Source of the DNA: Streptomyces sp. SID13726
Lineage (GTDB): Bacteria > Actinomycetota > Actinomycetes > Streptomycetales > Streptomycetaceae
Length of the DNA: 64,000 bases
Assembly: GCF_010548375.1 (NCBI RefSeq)
Contig: NZ_JAAGLY010000018.1
Location: 1 to 64,000, forward strand
Direction: 5' to 3'
A program made the position numbers and the translations under genes. Positions 34,410 to 43,651 of the stretch are shown piece by piece (position 1 is the first letter of the stretch; each line of letters opens with the position of its first letter). A model generated the notes under the pieces. The model had not been told where the DNA came from, searched no databases, and saw nothing but the letters and a program-made list of their open reading frames with translations.

Positions 34410-35876
34410 GTGAGTGACGTCCCCTTCCAGTCCGCCGTGCAGCAGTCACGCGCGCTGGCCGCGGGTGAGATCTCCAGCCGGGAACTCGTCGAGATCTATC
34501 TCGAGCGGATCGCCGTCCACAACCCCGCGTTGAACGCAGTGGTGACCCTGGATCCCGGGCGCGCCCGCCGCGAGGCGGGAAAGGCCGACGCCGCGCGGGC
34601 GGCGGGGCAGGACCTCGGTCCGCTGCACGGCGTGCCGATCACGGTCAAGGACAGCTACGAGACCGCAGGCATGCGCACCGTCTGCGGGCGCACGGACCTG
34701 AAGGACCACGTGCCCGACCAGGACGCCGAGGCGGTCAAGCGGCTGCGCGCGGCCGGTGCCGTGATCATGGGCAAGAGCAACATGCCTCCGGGCAACCAGG
34801 ACGTCCAGGCCGACAACCCGGTGTTCGGTCCTTCATCGAACCCGTGGGACACCACCCGCACCTCGGGCGGATCCGCCGGGGGCGGCGCCGTCGCCACCGC
34901 GGCGGGCCTCACGGCATTCGATTTCGGCTCGGAAATCGGCGGGTCGACCAGGATTCCCTCCCACTTCAACGGCCTGTACGGCCACAAGTCGACCTGGCGC
35001 TCGATACCCCTCATCGGACACGTTCCCTACGGCCCGGGCGCTGGACGTTGGACGGAGGCCGACATGGCCTGCGGCGGCGCCCAGGTCCGCGACGCCCGTG
35101 ATCTCGTCCCGATCCTGCGGGCGACGGTCGGGCCGGCCGACTACGACGGCGGTTTCAGCTACACGCTCGCACCGCCGCGCGCGACCAGGCTCGGCGACTT
35201 CCGGGTCGCCGTCTGGAGCGAGGATCCCTCGTGTCCGGTCGACCGCGACGTCACGGAAGCCATGGATGATGTGGTCGCCGTGCTGCGGACGGCCGGTGCA
35301 AAGATCACCGTCCAGCCCGCGAGCCTCCCCGTCGACATCGAGACGAATCACCGGAAGGCCTTTTCGCCTCTGCTCTTCGGCGCAGGCGACCGCACCGGCC
35401 TCGCTCCTGCCCCCAGTGCCGCGACGCTGGCCCGGTTCGTCCAGCATCCGCGCGGCGACGCCGGCCCCGCCCTGCGCGGAACCTTCCAGTCCCACTTCCA
35501 CTGGTTGCAGGCCCATATGGTGCGCAACGAGCTCCGGCAGCGCTGGTTCGAGTTCTTCCAGGACTTCGACATCGTGCTCATGCCGGTCACCCCGACGGCC
35601 GCCCCCGCTCATCACGACAAGCCGATCGACTGGTTCGGGCGGCCCTTCGAAGTCGACGGGGTACGACGTCCCTACTGGGACCAGGTCAAGTGGAGCGCCG
35701 TCGCCAACGTCTCCGGAGGGCCGGCAACGACCATCCCGGTGCGCAGGGGCAGGAGCGGACTGCCCATCGGTCTGCAGGCCATGGGCCCGAGCGGGGGCGA
35801 TCTCACCACCATCGAATTCGCCGCACTGCTCGGCCGGGAAGTAGACGGCTTCGTGCCGCCTCCGGACCTCGTCTAG
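34410..35876 (+). CDS. Amidase signature-family hydrolase
   Basis: This 488-aa protein starts at the GTG at 34410, with GATGAGG upstream; an ATG 12 bp before it is an alternative. The Ser-Ser-Lys triad of the amidase signature is complete: K80 (ITVKDSY), S155 (SGGSAGG) and S179 (EIGGSTRIP). It hydrolyses amides to acid and ammonia; the substrate could be a nitrile-derived or aryl amide. The gene stands alone with a decayed TetR gene upstream. Its stop codon lies inside the target-site duplication of the IS element that follows, so the coding frame was not disrupted. Confidence 0.93.
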   Translation: MSDVPFQSAVQQSRALAAGEISSRELVEIYLERIAVHNPALNAVVTLDPGRARREAGKADAARAAGQDLGPLHGVPITVKDSYETAGMRTVCGRTDLKDHVPDQDAEAVKRLRAAGAVIMGKSNMPPGNQDVQADNPVFGPSSNPWDTTRTSGGSAGGGAVATAAGLTAFDFGSEIGGSTRIPSHFNGLYGHKSTWRSIPLIGHVPYGPGAGRWTEADMACGGAQVRDARDLVPILRATVGPADYDGGFSYTLAPPRATRLGDFRVAVWSEDPSCPVDRDVTEAMDDVVAVLRTAGAKITVQPASLPVDIETNHRKAFSPLLFGAGDRTGLAPAPSAATLARFVQHPRGDAGPALRGTFQSHFHWLQAHMVRNELRQRWFEFFQDFDIVLMPVTPTAAPAHHDKPIDWFGRPFEVDGVRRPYWDQVKWSAVANVSGGPATTIPVRRGRSGLPIGLQAMGPSGGDLTTIEFAALLGREVDGFVPPPDLV

Positions 35877-35879
35877 CCC
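35870..35879. repeat. Target-site duplication (left copy)
   Basis: CGTCTAGCCC borders the left end of the IS element. The right flank at 37316-37326 reads CGTCTAGACCC, the same sequence with one extra A. Ten to eleven bases fit IS4-family insertion. Confidence 0.6.
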
Positions 35880-37315
35880 CAATGCTGGTGACTTAGGTTG
35901 TGGCTTGTGGGGTGATGGTCACGGTGTCGAGTGCGGGTGGTGTCCGGTTGCGATGCTCGGCCCGTTTGAGCGGCCAGTTCGACATCTTGCGTTTGATCAC
36001 TCTGGGGCAGGTCCGATGACGGCGTGCGGGCAGCAGGCGTTCGGTGATCTCAGCCAGGGTGCGGGTCAGTGCCCCGGCGAGTCTGCCGGGGGGAAAACGC
36101 CGCCTGGGCCGGGACCTGGCGGCGCACGATCCGCAGGGACCGGGTGAAGGAGAGGCGGTCGGGATCAAGACCCCGGCCGGTGGCGGCCTGGTGCATCAGC
36201 TGCCGGATGGCGTGGTGCACCAGGAGGAAGCCGTAGATCTCCTGCTCCACGCCCCACGGGTATCTCGAACGCAGGATGAGCTTCGGACCGCGTTGGTGGG
36301 TCTTGATCTCGTCCAGCGTGGTCTCGATCTCCCACCGCTGGGCGTAGAGCGCGGCCAGTTCCTTCGCCGGTGCCTGCTCAGGATCGAGCAGGGTGGTCAG
36401 CAGCCGGTAGACGGTGGCGTCGCCGGTGCGGGCGAGGGTGTACTCGATCACGCGGACCGCCACAGGGCTGCGGCGGCTCTTGCGGTCCTTTTCGGCATGG
36501 ACCGTGCTGAGGCAGGAGCCATCGGCCAGGACCTGCACCACGGGCAGAGCCGCGCTCTTACGCATCCGCCACAGCAGGTCCGCGCCCGTTGCCCGGGCGG
36601 CCTGCCACAACTCGAACCCGTAAAAGCCCCGGTCGGCCAGCAGCAGCATCCCCGCCCGCAGCTCGCCGAACAGCTGCCGGGACAGCACCGGCTCACTGAC
36701 CGACAACGGGCCCACCGCCGCACCGAACACCGCGTGGGTCCCGCACTCGGCCAGCGCCACGAGCCTGGCCTGCGGGAACGCGCCCGTTCCCCGCCCCGAG
36801 CCCGGGCGGCCGAAGAAGCTGTCGTTCTCCGCCGTGTCCGCCAGGTCCAAGGTCGTGCCGTCCACCGCCACCAGGCGCCACCGCCGATACCAGGCACCCG
36901 CCGTCTCCGGCACCGCCACCGGACAGCACACCCGCGCGAACAACACCTTCAACGGCTCCACGCCCAGGCGCCGACGCGCCCGCCCGACCGCCGCAGTCGT
37001 CGGCACCCGCCAGGACCGCCGCCCGCCGCCGAGCCCGTCGCCCAACAGCCGCGCGACTTCTTCATACGGCTGCCCGAAGAACAGACACATCGCCAGCACG
37101 AAATACACGACCACCCGGGCCGGCAGCAGACGGCTGCGCAGCTCACCCCGCCCGGTCTCCGCGACCACCTCATCGATCAGTTGCGGCGGAAACGCCCGCG
37201 TCAGCACCCCGATCGCAATCCGGTCCGACAACCGCTCAGCCGCAGGCGCCCTGACCTGCCCCACCCTCGCCACACCACAACCAACGAGAACAGGACAGCT
37301 AAGTCACCAGCATTG
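35880..37315 (-). mobile_element. IS4-family insertion sequence
   Basis: The element is 1436 bp long with perfect 17-bp terminal inverted repeats, CAATGCTGGTGACTTAG at 35880-35896 and its complement at 37299-37315. It has near-identical 10/11-bp flanking repeats and one transposase gene with the IS4 Y2R3E6K signature. It is inserted at the stop codon of the amidase gene. The transposase frame appears interrupted, so it may be inactive. Confidence 0.93.
35893..37273 (-). pseudogene. IS4-family transposase with a frameshift near the 3' end
   Basis: Reading from GTG at 37273 the transposase has its DDE residues in VAVDGTTLDL, LLLADRGFYG and the signature YAQRWEIETTLDEIK (Y-x2-R-x3-E-x6-K). After about residue 390 the frame runs into RQTRRGTDPHPG and stops at 36050. 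The expected C-terminus (PPGRLAGALTRTLAEI and IKRKMSNWPLKRA) is in the next frame and stops at 35893. The switch falls in the run TTTTCCCCCC near 36090-36100. One base too many, a sequencing error, or +1 programmed frameshifting would all explain it. A truncated protein would lack only the last 50 to 60 residues. Confidence 0.85.
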
Positions 37316-37322
37316 CGTCTAG

Positions 37323-37741
37323 ACCCGACCGCCCGCCCCGGGAACATCCGGGACGGAATCCTCGCGTTCGCCGCCGCGGCACCCCTGAGACCACCGTCAC
37401 GCGGGAACAGCTCAAGAGCCGGAGAGTGCCGCGACCTGGCAGATCGCGCACGCCGCGCTGCCCACGGCAACCTGCATGGGCAGCGTGCCTGACCGGAAGA
37501 GATGTCCAGGTCGGTGGTGGACCTGGGGTGTTGTCGCTGATGGGGGCCGATCAGGTCTTGCCAGAAGCAGCATGGAACTCTCCACGCTGCGAGGGGATCG
37601 ACATGCGAGTTGGGTCGCATGCTCAACCCGTTGACGGATGCCGTCCACGTCGGACGGCCCCGTGACGGCTGGGTGCAGGGCCCCTTGGCAGCTCGAGGAC
37701 ACGAGACCGATCCGAGTGCCACGGGACCCCGCCGCCATTCG
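37323..37741. other. Non-coding stretch right of the IS element
   Basis: In about 420 bp I see no gene with a start and no clear hairpin. It contains the 3' side of the minus-strand lpdA-like gene transcript. Confidence 0.5.
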
Positions 37742-39154
37742 CTACATGTTGATCATGTGGCCGGCGAGGCCGTGGAGCGCTTCCTTGACCGCTTCGCCGA
37801 GGGTGGGGTGGGCGTGGACGTTGCGGGCGAGTTCGTGGACCGTGAGGTCCCACTGCTGGGCCAGGGTCAGCTCGGGCAGCAGTTCGGTGACGTCCGGGCC
37901 GATGAGGTGGCCGCCCAGGAGCTCGCCGTACTTGGCGTCGCTGATCAGCTTCACGAAGCCGGTCGCGTCGCCCAGGCCGTGGGCCTTGGCGTTCGCGGTG
38001 AAGGGGAACTTGGCGATTTGGACGTCGTAGCCCTTCTCCCTCGCCTGCGCCTCGGTGTAGCCGAAGCTGGCGATCTGCGGCTGGCAGAACGTGGACCGCG
38101 GGATCATCACGTAGTCCAGTTCCATGGTCTCCGCGTCCGCGATGGTCTCGGCGGCGACCATGCCCATCGCCTCGGCGGCGTGGGCGAGCATCAGCTTCGC
38201 GGTGACGTCACCGATCGCATAGATGTGCGGAACCGAGGTTCGGCAGCGGCCGTCGACGTCGATCGCGCCGCGCTCGGTGACACGTACGCCGGTGTTCTCC
38301 AGGCCGTAGCCGGTGATGTTCGGGGCGAAGCCGATCGCCTGAAGGACCTTGTCGGCCTCCAGTACCTGCTGGGCGCCGTCCTTGCCGGTGACGGTGACCC
38401 GGACCTGCGGACCGGACTCGTCGATCGACTCGACGCGGGTCGAGGTAAGCACGTCGATGCCCAACTTCCGGTACTGCTTGGCCAGTTCGGCGGAGACCTC
38501 GGCGTCCTCCAGCGGGGCGATCCGGTCCAGGAACTCGACGATGGTGACCTTCACGCCGTAGTTGCGCAGGATGTAGGCGAACTCGACGCCGATCGCCCCG
38601 GCGCCCGCGATGACGATCGACTGGGGCAGGTCCTCGGCGAGGATCTGCTCCTCGAACGTCACCACACGCGATGTGCGGCGGGTGCCCGGCAGCAGTTTGG
38701 GAGTCGCGCCGGCGGCGATGATGCAGTGCTCGAAGCCGATGGTGCGGGTGTTGCCCTCGTAGTCGGCCACCTGGAGGGTGTGCGGGTCCAGGAACGTACC
38801 GCGACCGCTGATTTCCGTGATCTTGTTCTTCTTCATCAGGTAGTGGACGCCCTTGACCCGGCCGTCCGCGACCTTCCGGCTGCGGCTGAACGCCTCGCCG
38901 TAGTCGAAGGAGACCTCCCCGTCCACCTTGATGCCGAAGGTCTTCGCCTCGCGCGTGAAGATGTGCGCGAGCTCGGCGTTGCGCAGCAGGGCCTTGGTGG
39001 GGATACAGCCCACGTTCAGACAGACGCCGCCCCAGTACTTCTCCTCGACGACCGCGACGCGCTTGCCCAGTTGGGCGGCCCGGATGGCGGCAACGTACCC
39101 GCCGGGACCCGCACCGAGAACGACGACGTCGAAGCGCTCACCCTGCTCGTCCAT
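37742..39154 (-). CDS. lpdA: Dihydrolipoamide dehydrogenase (E3)
   Basis: This 470-aa flavoprotein starts at the ATG at 39154, with AAAGGAAG upstream. N-terminal GAGPGG FAD loop, redox disulfide C45-x4-C50 (GGVCLNVGCIPTK), NAD-binding GAGAIG, second FAD motif YAIGDV and C-terminal HAHPTLGE (catalytic His-Glu) are all present. It reoxidises the lipoyl group of 2-oxoacid dehydrogenase or glycine-cleavage complexes. No E1, E2 or lipoyl protein gene is nearby, so it is an orphan copy that may serve another lipoyl or low-molecular-weight disulfide system. Confidence 0.93.
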   Translation of the reverse strand: MDEQGERFDVVVLGAGPGGYVAAIRAAQLGKRVAVVEEKYWGGVCLNVGCIPTKALLRNAELAHIFTREAKTFGIKVDGEVSFDYGEAFSRSRKVADGRVKGVHYLMKKNKITEISGRGTFLDPHTLQVADYEGNTRTIGFEHCIIAAGATPKLLPGTRRTSRVVTFEEQILAEDLPQSIVIAGAGAIGVEFAYILRNYGVKVTIVEFLDRIAPLEDAEVSAELAKQYRKLGIDVLTSTRVESIDESGPQVRVTVTGKDGAQQVLEADKVLQAIGFAPNITGYGLENTGVRVTERGAIDVDGRCRTSVPHIYAIGDVTAKLMLAHAAEAMGMVAAETIADAETMELDYVMIPRSTFCQPQIASFGYTEAQAREKGYDVQIAKFPFTANAKAHGLGDATGFVKLISDAKYGELLGGHLIGPDVTELLPELTLAQQWDLTVHELARNVHAHPTLGEAVKEALHGLAGHMINM

Positions 39155-39360
39155 GGACGGCTTCCTTTCCGCTGGGGCGGCCGATTCCCGCGAGGGGCCG
39201 ACTCGCTCCCGATCGAACAACCTGGTCATCAATACGCCAGTGGCGGCATCCGCCACCGCACGCCGCGGGGGACTGGTGGAGGCGACCGTATGGTCCACCC
39301 TCTCGGCAGCCGTTTCCCGGGCGTCGGCTTCAGCGCCGCGGCGCGGTGATCTATGCCCGC

Positions 39361-40548
39361 TCAGTCATCGTCGCCGGCGGCCCGACGCGCCCCGTCGACT
39401 TCGTGTACTCCGGCCTCGGCGGCTCCGAGCCTGAGGGTCTCGAGGCCGAAGGCCGCGACCGGGCCGTGTGCACCGGGCTTGAGGACGGCATCCGGCTGTG
39501 CCGCGTGGACGGCGCCCCACGCCAGGAGGGATCCCGTCATCTCGTACGGATCGGGTCCGGTGAGTGCCGTCGTGGCCAACGGTCGGCCCTGGCCGTCGCG
39601 GGCGACGGCGATCACCAGGGAGCGGCCGTCGGGGTCCGGCTCGCGCTGGGATCCCGGGAGCCGCTCGGACCACCGCTCCAGGGCGGCCCGCACCTTCGCC
39701 GACCGCAGCAAGGGTGCCTGGAGCGTGGCGGCGATCTGCACCGGGCGCGTCCACCGTCCGAACCACCCGAGGCCCACCTCGACGCTCTCCAACTGGGGGA
39801 AGACCTCCGGCAGTCCGAGATGCTCCGTGCCCGGGACGGTCATGACCGCACGTTTCACACCGCCGTAGTGGAACGTACGCACCCGCTTGCCTACCCGCTC
39901 GTCGACCACACGGGCGGTGGCCCAGGGACGCGGGCTGCGGTAGGCGAACCCGTCCTCGGCCGCCGCAGCGACCAGCGTCTGACGCGTGCCTCCCGTGGTC
40001 AGGGCGTACGAGTCGCGCAGAGTGCTCCGATAGAGCAGCTCGTCCCCGCGTCCGGAACGGGTGATGAAGTATCCGCTCTCCACGTGGCGTGCCCGCTCGC
40101 CCGCCCGCGTCAGGGCGAGCGCGCCGGCCAGGTTGCCCGGCACGTAGTCGTAGCCGAACGCGGGCACGAGGGTCGCTCCCCGGACGGCCGCGACGGCGTC
40201 CAGTTCAAGGAGGACGCGGCGGGCGAAGGTCCCCTCCCCCGTCGAGTCCAAGTAGTGAGCCCCCGCCCGCGCTGCAGCCGTGACCGCGGCCATTCCGAGC
40301 CGCATGAACGGACCGATCGTGGAGACGACGACATCGCTGGGCTCCACGAGGCGCGTGAGGTCGGCCGTCGAGGTGACGTCGACCTCGGCCACCGGCAGGT
40401 CCGCTTCGAAGCGATCGGCCAGGGTCAGCATCCTGGTGCGGCTCCGCCCGGCCAAGGTCGGCTTCTCCCCTCGTGCGAGCAGTTCCCGGAGCACGCGCTG
40501 CCCGGTGTACCCCGTCGCGCCCAGCAACACGATCCTGCGCTTTTCCAC
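39361..40548 (-). CDS. Saccharopine-dehydrogenase-like (trans-acting enoyl reductase type) protein
   Basis: This 395-aa protein starts at the GTG at 40548 with GGAG 5 bases upstream. The N-terminal Rossmann segment VLLGATGYTGQ (8-17 region) and the layout match the actinobacterial saccharopine_dh/NADB_Rossmann proteins called trans-acting enoyl reductases, which act on polyketide or lipid intermediates. It stands divergent from a TetR gene with a long dyad between the two starts. No polyketide synthase is nearby, so it probably reduces a lipid-like compound. True lysine pathway activity is unlikely. Confidence 0.75.
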   Translation of the reverse strand: MEKRRIVLLGATGYTGQRVLRELLARGEKPTLAGRSRTRMLTLADRFEADLPVAEVDVTSTADLTRLVEPSDVVVSTIGPFMRLGMAAVTAAARAGAHYLDSTGEGTFARRVLLELDAVAAVRGATLVPAFGYDYVPGNLAGALALTRAGERARHVESGYFITRSGRGDELLYRSTLRDSYALTTGGTRQTLVAAAAEDGFAYRSPRPWATARVVDERVGKRVRTFHYGGVKRAVMTVPGTEHLGLPEVFPQLESVEVGLGWFGRWTRPVQIAATLQAPLLRSAKVRAALERWSERLPGSQREPDPDGRSLVIAVARDGQGRPLATTALTGPDPYEMTGSLLAWGAVHAAQPDAVLKPGAHGPVAAFGLETLRLGAAEAGVHEVDGARRAAGDDD

Positions 40549-40592
40549 GGCTCCGCCTGCCTTCCGGAGGGCACTGTCACAACCACCGCTAC

Positions 40593-40623
40593 TGACCATG
40601 AGTCATTCACTGACTTCAGGTCA
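40593..40623. promoter_or_regulatory. Nested dyad operator between the saccharopine-type gene and tetR
   Basis: AGTCA-N5-TGACT (40601-40615) is embedded in TGACC...GGTCA (40593-40597 and 40619-40623), both centred on 40608. The site lies 12 bp before the TetR ATG and 44 bp before the divergent GTG, as expected for a repressor of both genes. Confidence 0.65.
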
Positions 40624-40634
40624 TCGAATATACG

Positions 40635-41276
40635 ATGGTGCGCATGCGAGGGCCAAACCGACGACAGATGTATGCGGAGCAGACCCGGGCGGACCTGGTG
40701 ACGGCCGCGCGGAAGCTGTTCGTGGACGACGGGTTCGCCAACACGTCGGTCGAGGCCGTCACCGGGGCGGCGCGGGTGAGCAAGGGCACCTTCTACAGTC
40801 ACTTTCCGGACAAGAAGGCGATGTTCGCCGAGCTCTACACGGAGCTGCTTGAGCAGGTCGGCGCCTTGGGCGACGCGACGTGCGAGGCGATCCGTGCGGC
40901 AAGGCCGGACCAGCCCGCCATGACCGCGGTCGCCGACCTCACGCACGCCTTCCTGCGGCGGACCATCGACGACCCCCTGCACCGGGAGCTGATGGTCCAG
41001 GCACCCTCGGTCCTGGGAGGGCAGTACCGGCACATCAACGACACCGTCGCCCAGCCGCCGATCGAGCGGCTACTGACCGTTCTGGCCGAGCGCGGTGAAC
41101 TGCAACCGGATGTTCCCGTCGCCACTGTCGCCCGGCTGCTGCTGGCCGGCCTGTGCGAGGGCAACCAGATCATCGCCGCTGCGGCGGACCGGGAGGAAGC
41201 CCTGACCAGGACGTTCCATGCGATCAGCCTGCTGATGTCGGGCCTGGCAGCCGACGTCATCAGCGCCCGCGGTTGA
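40635..41276 (+). CDS. TetR-family repressor
   Basis: This 213-aa protein has an HTH at about 18-65 (LVTAARKLFVDDGFANTSVE and RVSKGTFYSHFPDKKAMFAELY) and a C-terminal ligand domain with a long conserved helix (LLLAGLCEGNQIIAAAADRE). It is divergent from the saccharopine-type oxidoreductase with a 31-bp nested dyad between them, so it is probably its repressor and autoregulated. It ends 65 bp before the LLM gene, which converges from the other strand. Confidence 0.9.
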   Translation: MVRMRGPNRRQMYAEQTRADLVTAARKLFVDDGFANTSVEAVTGAARVSKGTFYSHFPDKKAMFAELYTELLEQVGALGDATCEAIRAARPDQPAMTAVADLTHAFLRRTIDDPLHRELMVQAPSVLGGQYRHINDTVAQPPIERLLTVLAERGELQPDVPVATVARLLLAGLCEGNQIIAAAADREEALTRTFHAISLLMSGLAADVISARG

Positions 41277-41341
41277 GCTGAACCGGGGCCTGACGGATGA
41301 CTCGGTGCATCGTCGTCCGCCTCAGCCGCCATGGCCTGTCG

Positions 41342-42403
41342 CTACCGTGCCGCCTCGCCGTCGATGTCGCGGACCAGGTCGACGGCCCGGCCCAGGGTGG
41401 CGGGCCGGGCGTCGAGGCTCTCGCCGGCGGGGTAGAAACGAACGGTGTCGACGCCGACGTCGCGCCACACGCGCAGCCGCTCGCGCACCATGTCCTCGGT
41501 TCCGATCAGCGTGGTCGCCAGCACCATCTCGTCGGTGATCAGCCCGGCCGCGCCGTCCCGGTCCCCGGCCTGCCAGCGGGTCCGGACCTCGGCCGCTACC
41601 TCGGCCCAGCCCTGGCGGCTGTAGGCGTTGTTGTAGAAGTTCGTGGTCGCGGAGCCCATACCGCCGAGGCTGAAGGCGAGCTCCTTCTTGCGTCTGGCCA
41701 CCATCGTGCGCAGCGCGTCCTCGTCGTCCGCGAAGGCGACCTCGGCGCCCTGGCAGATGTCGAGGTCGGCGCGCGTACGACCGGCGTTGGCCAGGCCGCG
41801 GTCCAGGTGGTCGAAGTACGCCTCCTTGGCGCCTTCGGGTACGAAACTGGTGCCCAGCCAGCCGTCGGCGATCTCGCCGGTGAGGTGCAGCATCTTCGGC
41901 GAGAGGGTGGCCAGGTAGACGGGGATGTCATGCTCGGCTCGCATGGACAGGCGCATGGGCCTGCCCTCCCCGCCGGGCAGCGGGATCTGGAATTCACGGC
42001 CGGAGTGGGAGACCTTCTCCCCCGAGGCGGCCTGTCGAACGATCTCGACGGTCTCGCACATCCGGGACAGCGGCCGGTCGAACGGCACACCGTGCAGCCC
42101 TTCGATCACCTGCGGTCCTGAGGGGCCCAGCCCCAGGAGAAAGCGTCCCTGGGAGATCTGCGACAGCGTGATCGCGGCGCGGGCGATGGCCATCGGTGTG
42201 CGGGTGCCGAGCTGGATGATCCCCGATCCGAGCAGCATGCGTTCCGTCTTCGCTGCGAGATAGCCCAACGGTGAGGGTGCCTCGGAGCCCCACGCCTCCG
42301 CCACCCAGCAGATGTCCAGCCCGAGCCGCTCCGCCTCGGTGACGTAGTCGACCATCTCCCGCCAGTCGCCCCCGGAGGCCTCGATCGTGGTCGAGGTCCG
42401 CAT
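41342..42403 (-). CDS. LLM-class (probably F420-dependent) oxidoreductase
   Basis: This 353-aa protein starts at the ATG at 42403. The luciferase-like TIM-barrel pattern is recognisable: LGLDICWVAEAWG, LGSGIIQLGTRTPMAIARAA, QGRFLLGLGPSGPQVIEG, IPVYLATLSPKMLHLTGEIADGW. The IIQLGTRTP and GPQVIEG pieces are typical for F420-dependent members of actinomycetes. The start overlaps the stop of the upstream SRPBCC gene by one base (TGATG), so the two are coupled. Confidence 0.88.
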   Translation of the reverse strand: MRTSTTIEASGGDWREMVDYVTEAERLGLDICWVAEAWGSEAPSPLGYLAAKTERMLLGSGIIQLGTRTPMAIARAAITLSQISQGRFLLGLGPSGPQVIEGLHGVPFDRPLSRMCETVEIVRQAASGEKVSHSGREFQIPLPGGEGRPMRLSMRAEHDIPVYLATLSPKMLHLTGEIADGWLGTSFVPEGAKEAYFDHLDRGLANAGRTRADLDICQGAEVAFADDEDALRTMVARRKKELAFSLGGMGSATTNFYNNAYSRQGWAEVAAEVRTRWQAGDRDGAAGLITDEMVLATTLIGTEDMVRERLRVWRDVGVDTVRFYPAGESLDARPATLGRAVDLVRDIDGEAAR

Positions 42404-42936
42404 CACAGACTCTCCTCGCCCGGGGTCCGGGCGCTCTCGGCCAGCTTCTTGACCTCTTCGACGGTGAAGGCCATGTTGGCCTCGAACTCCCGCATGCGCA
42501 CGAAGACGATCTTCTGCTCCTTCTCCGGCATACGGTCGATGGCGAAGGAGAGACCCGAACGGCCCGGTCCCATCTGCATCCACTCCCGCAGCAGGGTGCC
42601 CCCGTCCTGCGGCTCCAGCGTGAACCGCCAGATCGCCGTCGGGTGCTGGGGATCCTCGACCGCCCAGGCGAGTCTCCTCGGCGGCTCGTACTCGACGATA
42701 TGGGACGTGGTCGACCACTCCCCCAACGCCTCGTGCTTGCTCCGGCCGACGAACCGGGCTCCCAGAGCAGGGCCGCTCCCGCCGTCCAGCCATTCCACCG
42801 ACTGCAGCTCGGAACTGATGCGCGGCATCAGCTCGATGTCGGACACCAGCGCCCACACCTGTGCCGGCGCCGCGGCGATCCAGGTGTGGACCTCGGCCGT
42901 CGGCTTGTCCGCGTAGCACGCGCCCGTCCACTCCAT
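42403..42936 (-). CDS. SRPBCC (polyketide cyclase/START-like) protein
   Basis: This 177-aa protein starts at the ATG at 42936. The helix-grip pattern is clear: TAEVHTWIAAAPAQVWALVSD at the N-terminus, EWLDGG then GARFVGRSKHE, VEYEPPRRLAWAVED, and a C-terminal long helix (about 140-170). SRPBCC proteins bind hydrophobic ligands, some as cyclases or ring hydroxylase partners. It is coupled to the LLM gene and lies 111 bp downstream of an HxlR gene on the same strand. It likely handles the same substrate as the LLM enzyme. Confidence 0.88.
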   Translation of the reverse strand: MEWTGACYADKPTAEVHTWIAAAPAQVWALVSDIELMPRISSELQSVEWLDGGSGPALGARFVGRSKHEALGEWSTTSHIVEYEPPRRLAWAVEDPQHPTAIWRFTLEPQDGGTLLREWMQMGPGRSGLSFAIDRMPEKEQKIVFVRMREFEANMAFTVEEVKKLAESARTPGEESL

Positions 42937-43047
42937 GACCCCGCAGCCTCCCTGTCCGCCAAGACACCCGCATGAGCGCCTGGCCAGTAAAGTTGCGTAG
43001 ATAGATTCGCCTGTCAAGGGTGACGTGACTGACACAGCGCTGCCGAA

Positions 43048-43545
43048 TCAGCCCGCGAATCGCTCCCGCACGTCCGGTCGTTCGGCCAGATGCGGTGGGT
43101 AGCCGGGCCCCATCCGGGGGTGAGTGTTGTCCGCGGTCATGGGCTCGCCGCAGGCGGCGCACACCACCTCGGCATGGGTCTCCTGCCCGCACGCCTCGTG
43201 GCTCATCGTCACCGGCGGGCCCGCCTCACCGGACAGCCAGCGGTCCCCCCACCGGTTCATCGCGAGCAGCACACCGTAGAAGTCACGCCCCTTCTCGGTG
43301 AGCACGTAGTCATGGCGAACCGGCTCCGTCTGGTACGGCCGCTTCTCCAGCAGCCCCTCGTCCACCAGCCGGCGCAGCCGGTCCGTCAGCGTGTTGCGGG
43401 CGATCCCGAGCGACTCCTGGAACGCGTCGAACCGCCGGATGCCGTAGAACGCCTCACGCAGCACCAACGGCGTCCACCAGTCACCGAGCAGGTCCATGGT
43501 CCGCGCGATCGAGCAGGGCCACTGCGCAAAGGATGTCCGCCTCAT
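43048..43545 (-). CDS. HxlR-family regulator with C-terminal zinc-ribbon-like tail
   Basis: This 165-aa protein has the HxlR winged helix in residues 8-105 (CSIARTMDLLGDWWTPLVLR, then IARNTLTDRLRRLVDEG, then RHDYVLTEKG). C11 is the redox-sensitive position of many HxlR regulators. A tail after residue 110 contains C119, C129 and C132 with nearby histidines (CGxETHAxxxCxxCG), a probable metal site found in a subset of the family. It heads the minus-strand unit with the SRPBCC and LLM genes and is divergent from an SDR gene. Confidence 0.88.
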   Translation of the reverse strand: MRRTSFAQWPCSIARTMDLLGDWWTPLVLREAFYGIRRFDAFQESLGIARNTLTDRLRRLVDEGLLEKRPYQTEPVRHDYVLTEKGRDFYGVLLAMNRWGDRWLSGEAGPPVTMSHEACGQETHAEVVCAACGEPMTADNTHPRMGPGYPPHLAERPDVRERFAG

Positions 43546-43628
43546 GGAGGCCAGCATAGGTTCGTCCAGTCGTGAGACCCAGCAGGTAACCGAGCAGTGG
43601 CCAGGTGTGTGGTCTCTTGTGTTCCATC

Positions 43629-43643
43629 CATAACGAAGTTATG
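43629..43643. promoter_or_regulatory. Candidate operator CATAAC-N3-GTTATG before the SDR gene
   Basis: The perfect 15-bp dyad CATAACGAAGTTATG lies 8 bp before the SDR start. A nearly identical site (CATAACCAAGTTAT on the minus strand) lies at 45300-45313 upstream of the TetR gene and the crotonase gene. This is probably the box of that TetR protein. Confidence 0.65.
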
Positions 43644-43651
43644 TTGCCGCC

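Noticed and set aside
39361..40548. Lysine-pathway saccharopine dehydrogenase
   Set aside because: Only the Rossmann fold type is shared; overall form fits the enoyl-reductase-like actinobacterial group and no lysine genes are near.
43629..43643. Resemblance of CATAACGAAGTTATG to a loxP arm
   Set aside because: Only one short arm matches and the same box recurs at a TetR promoter, so an operator explains it better.
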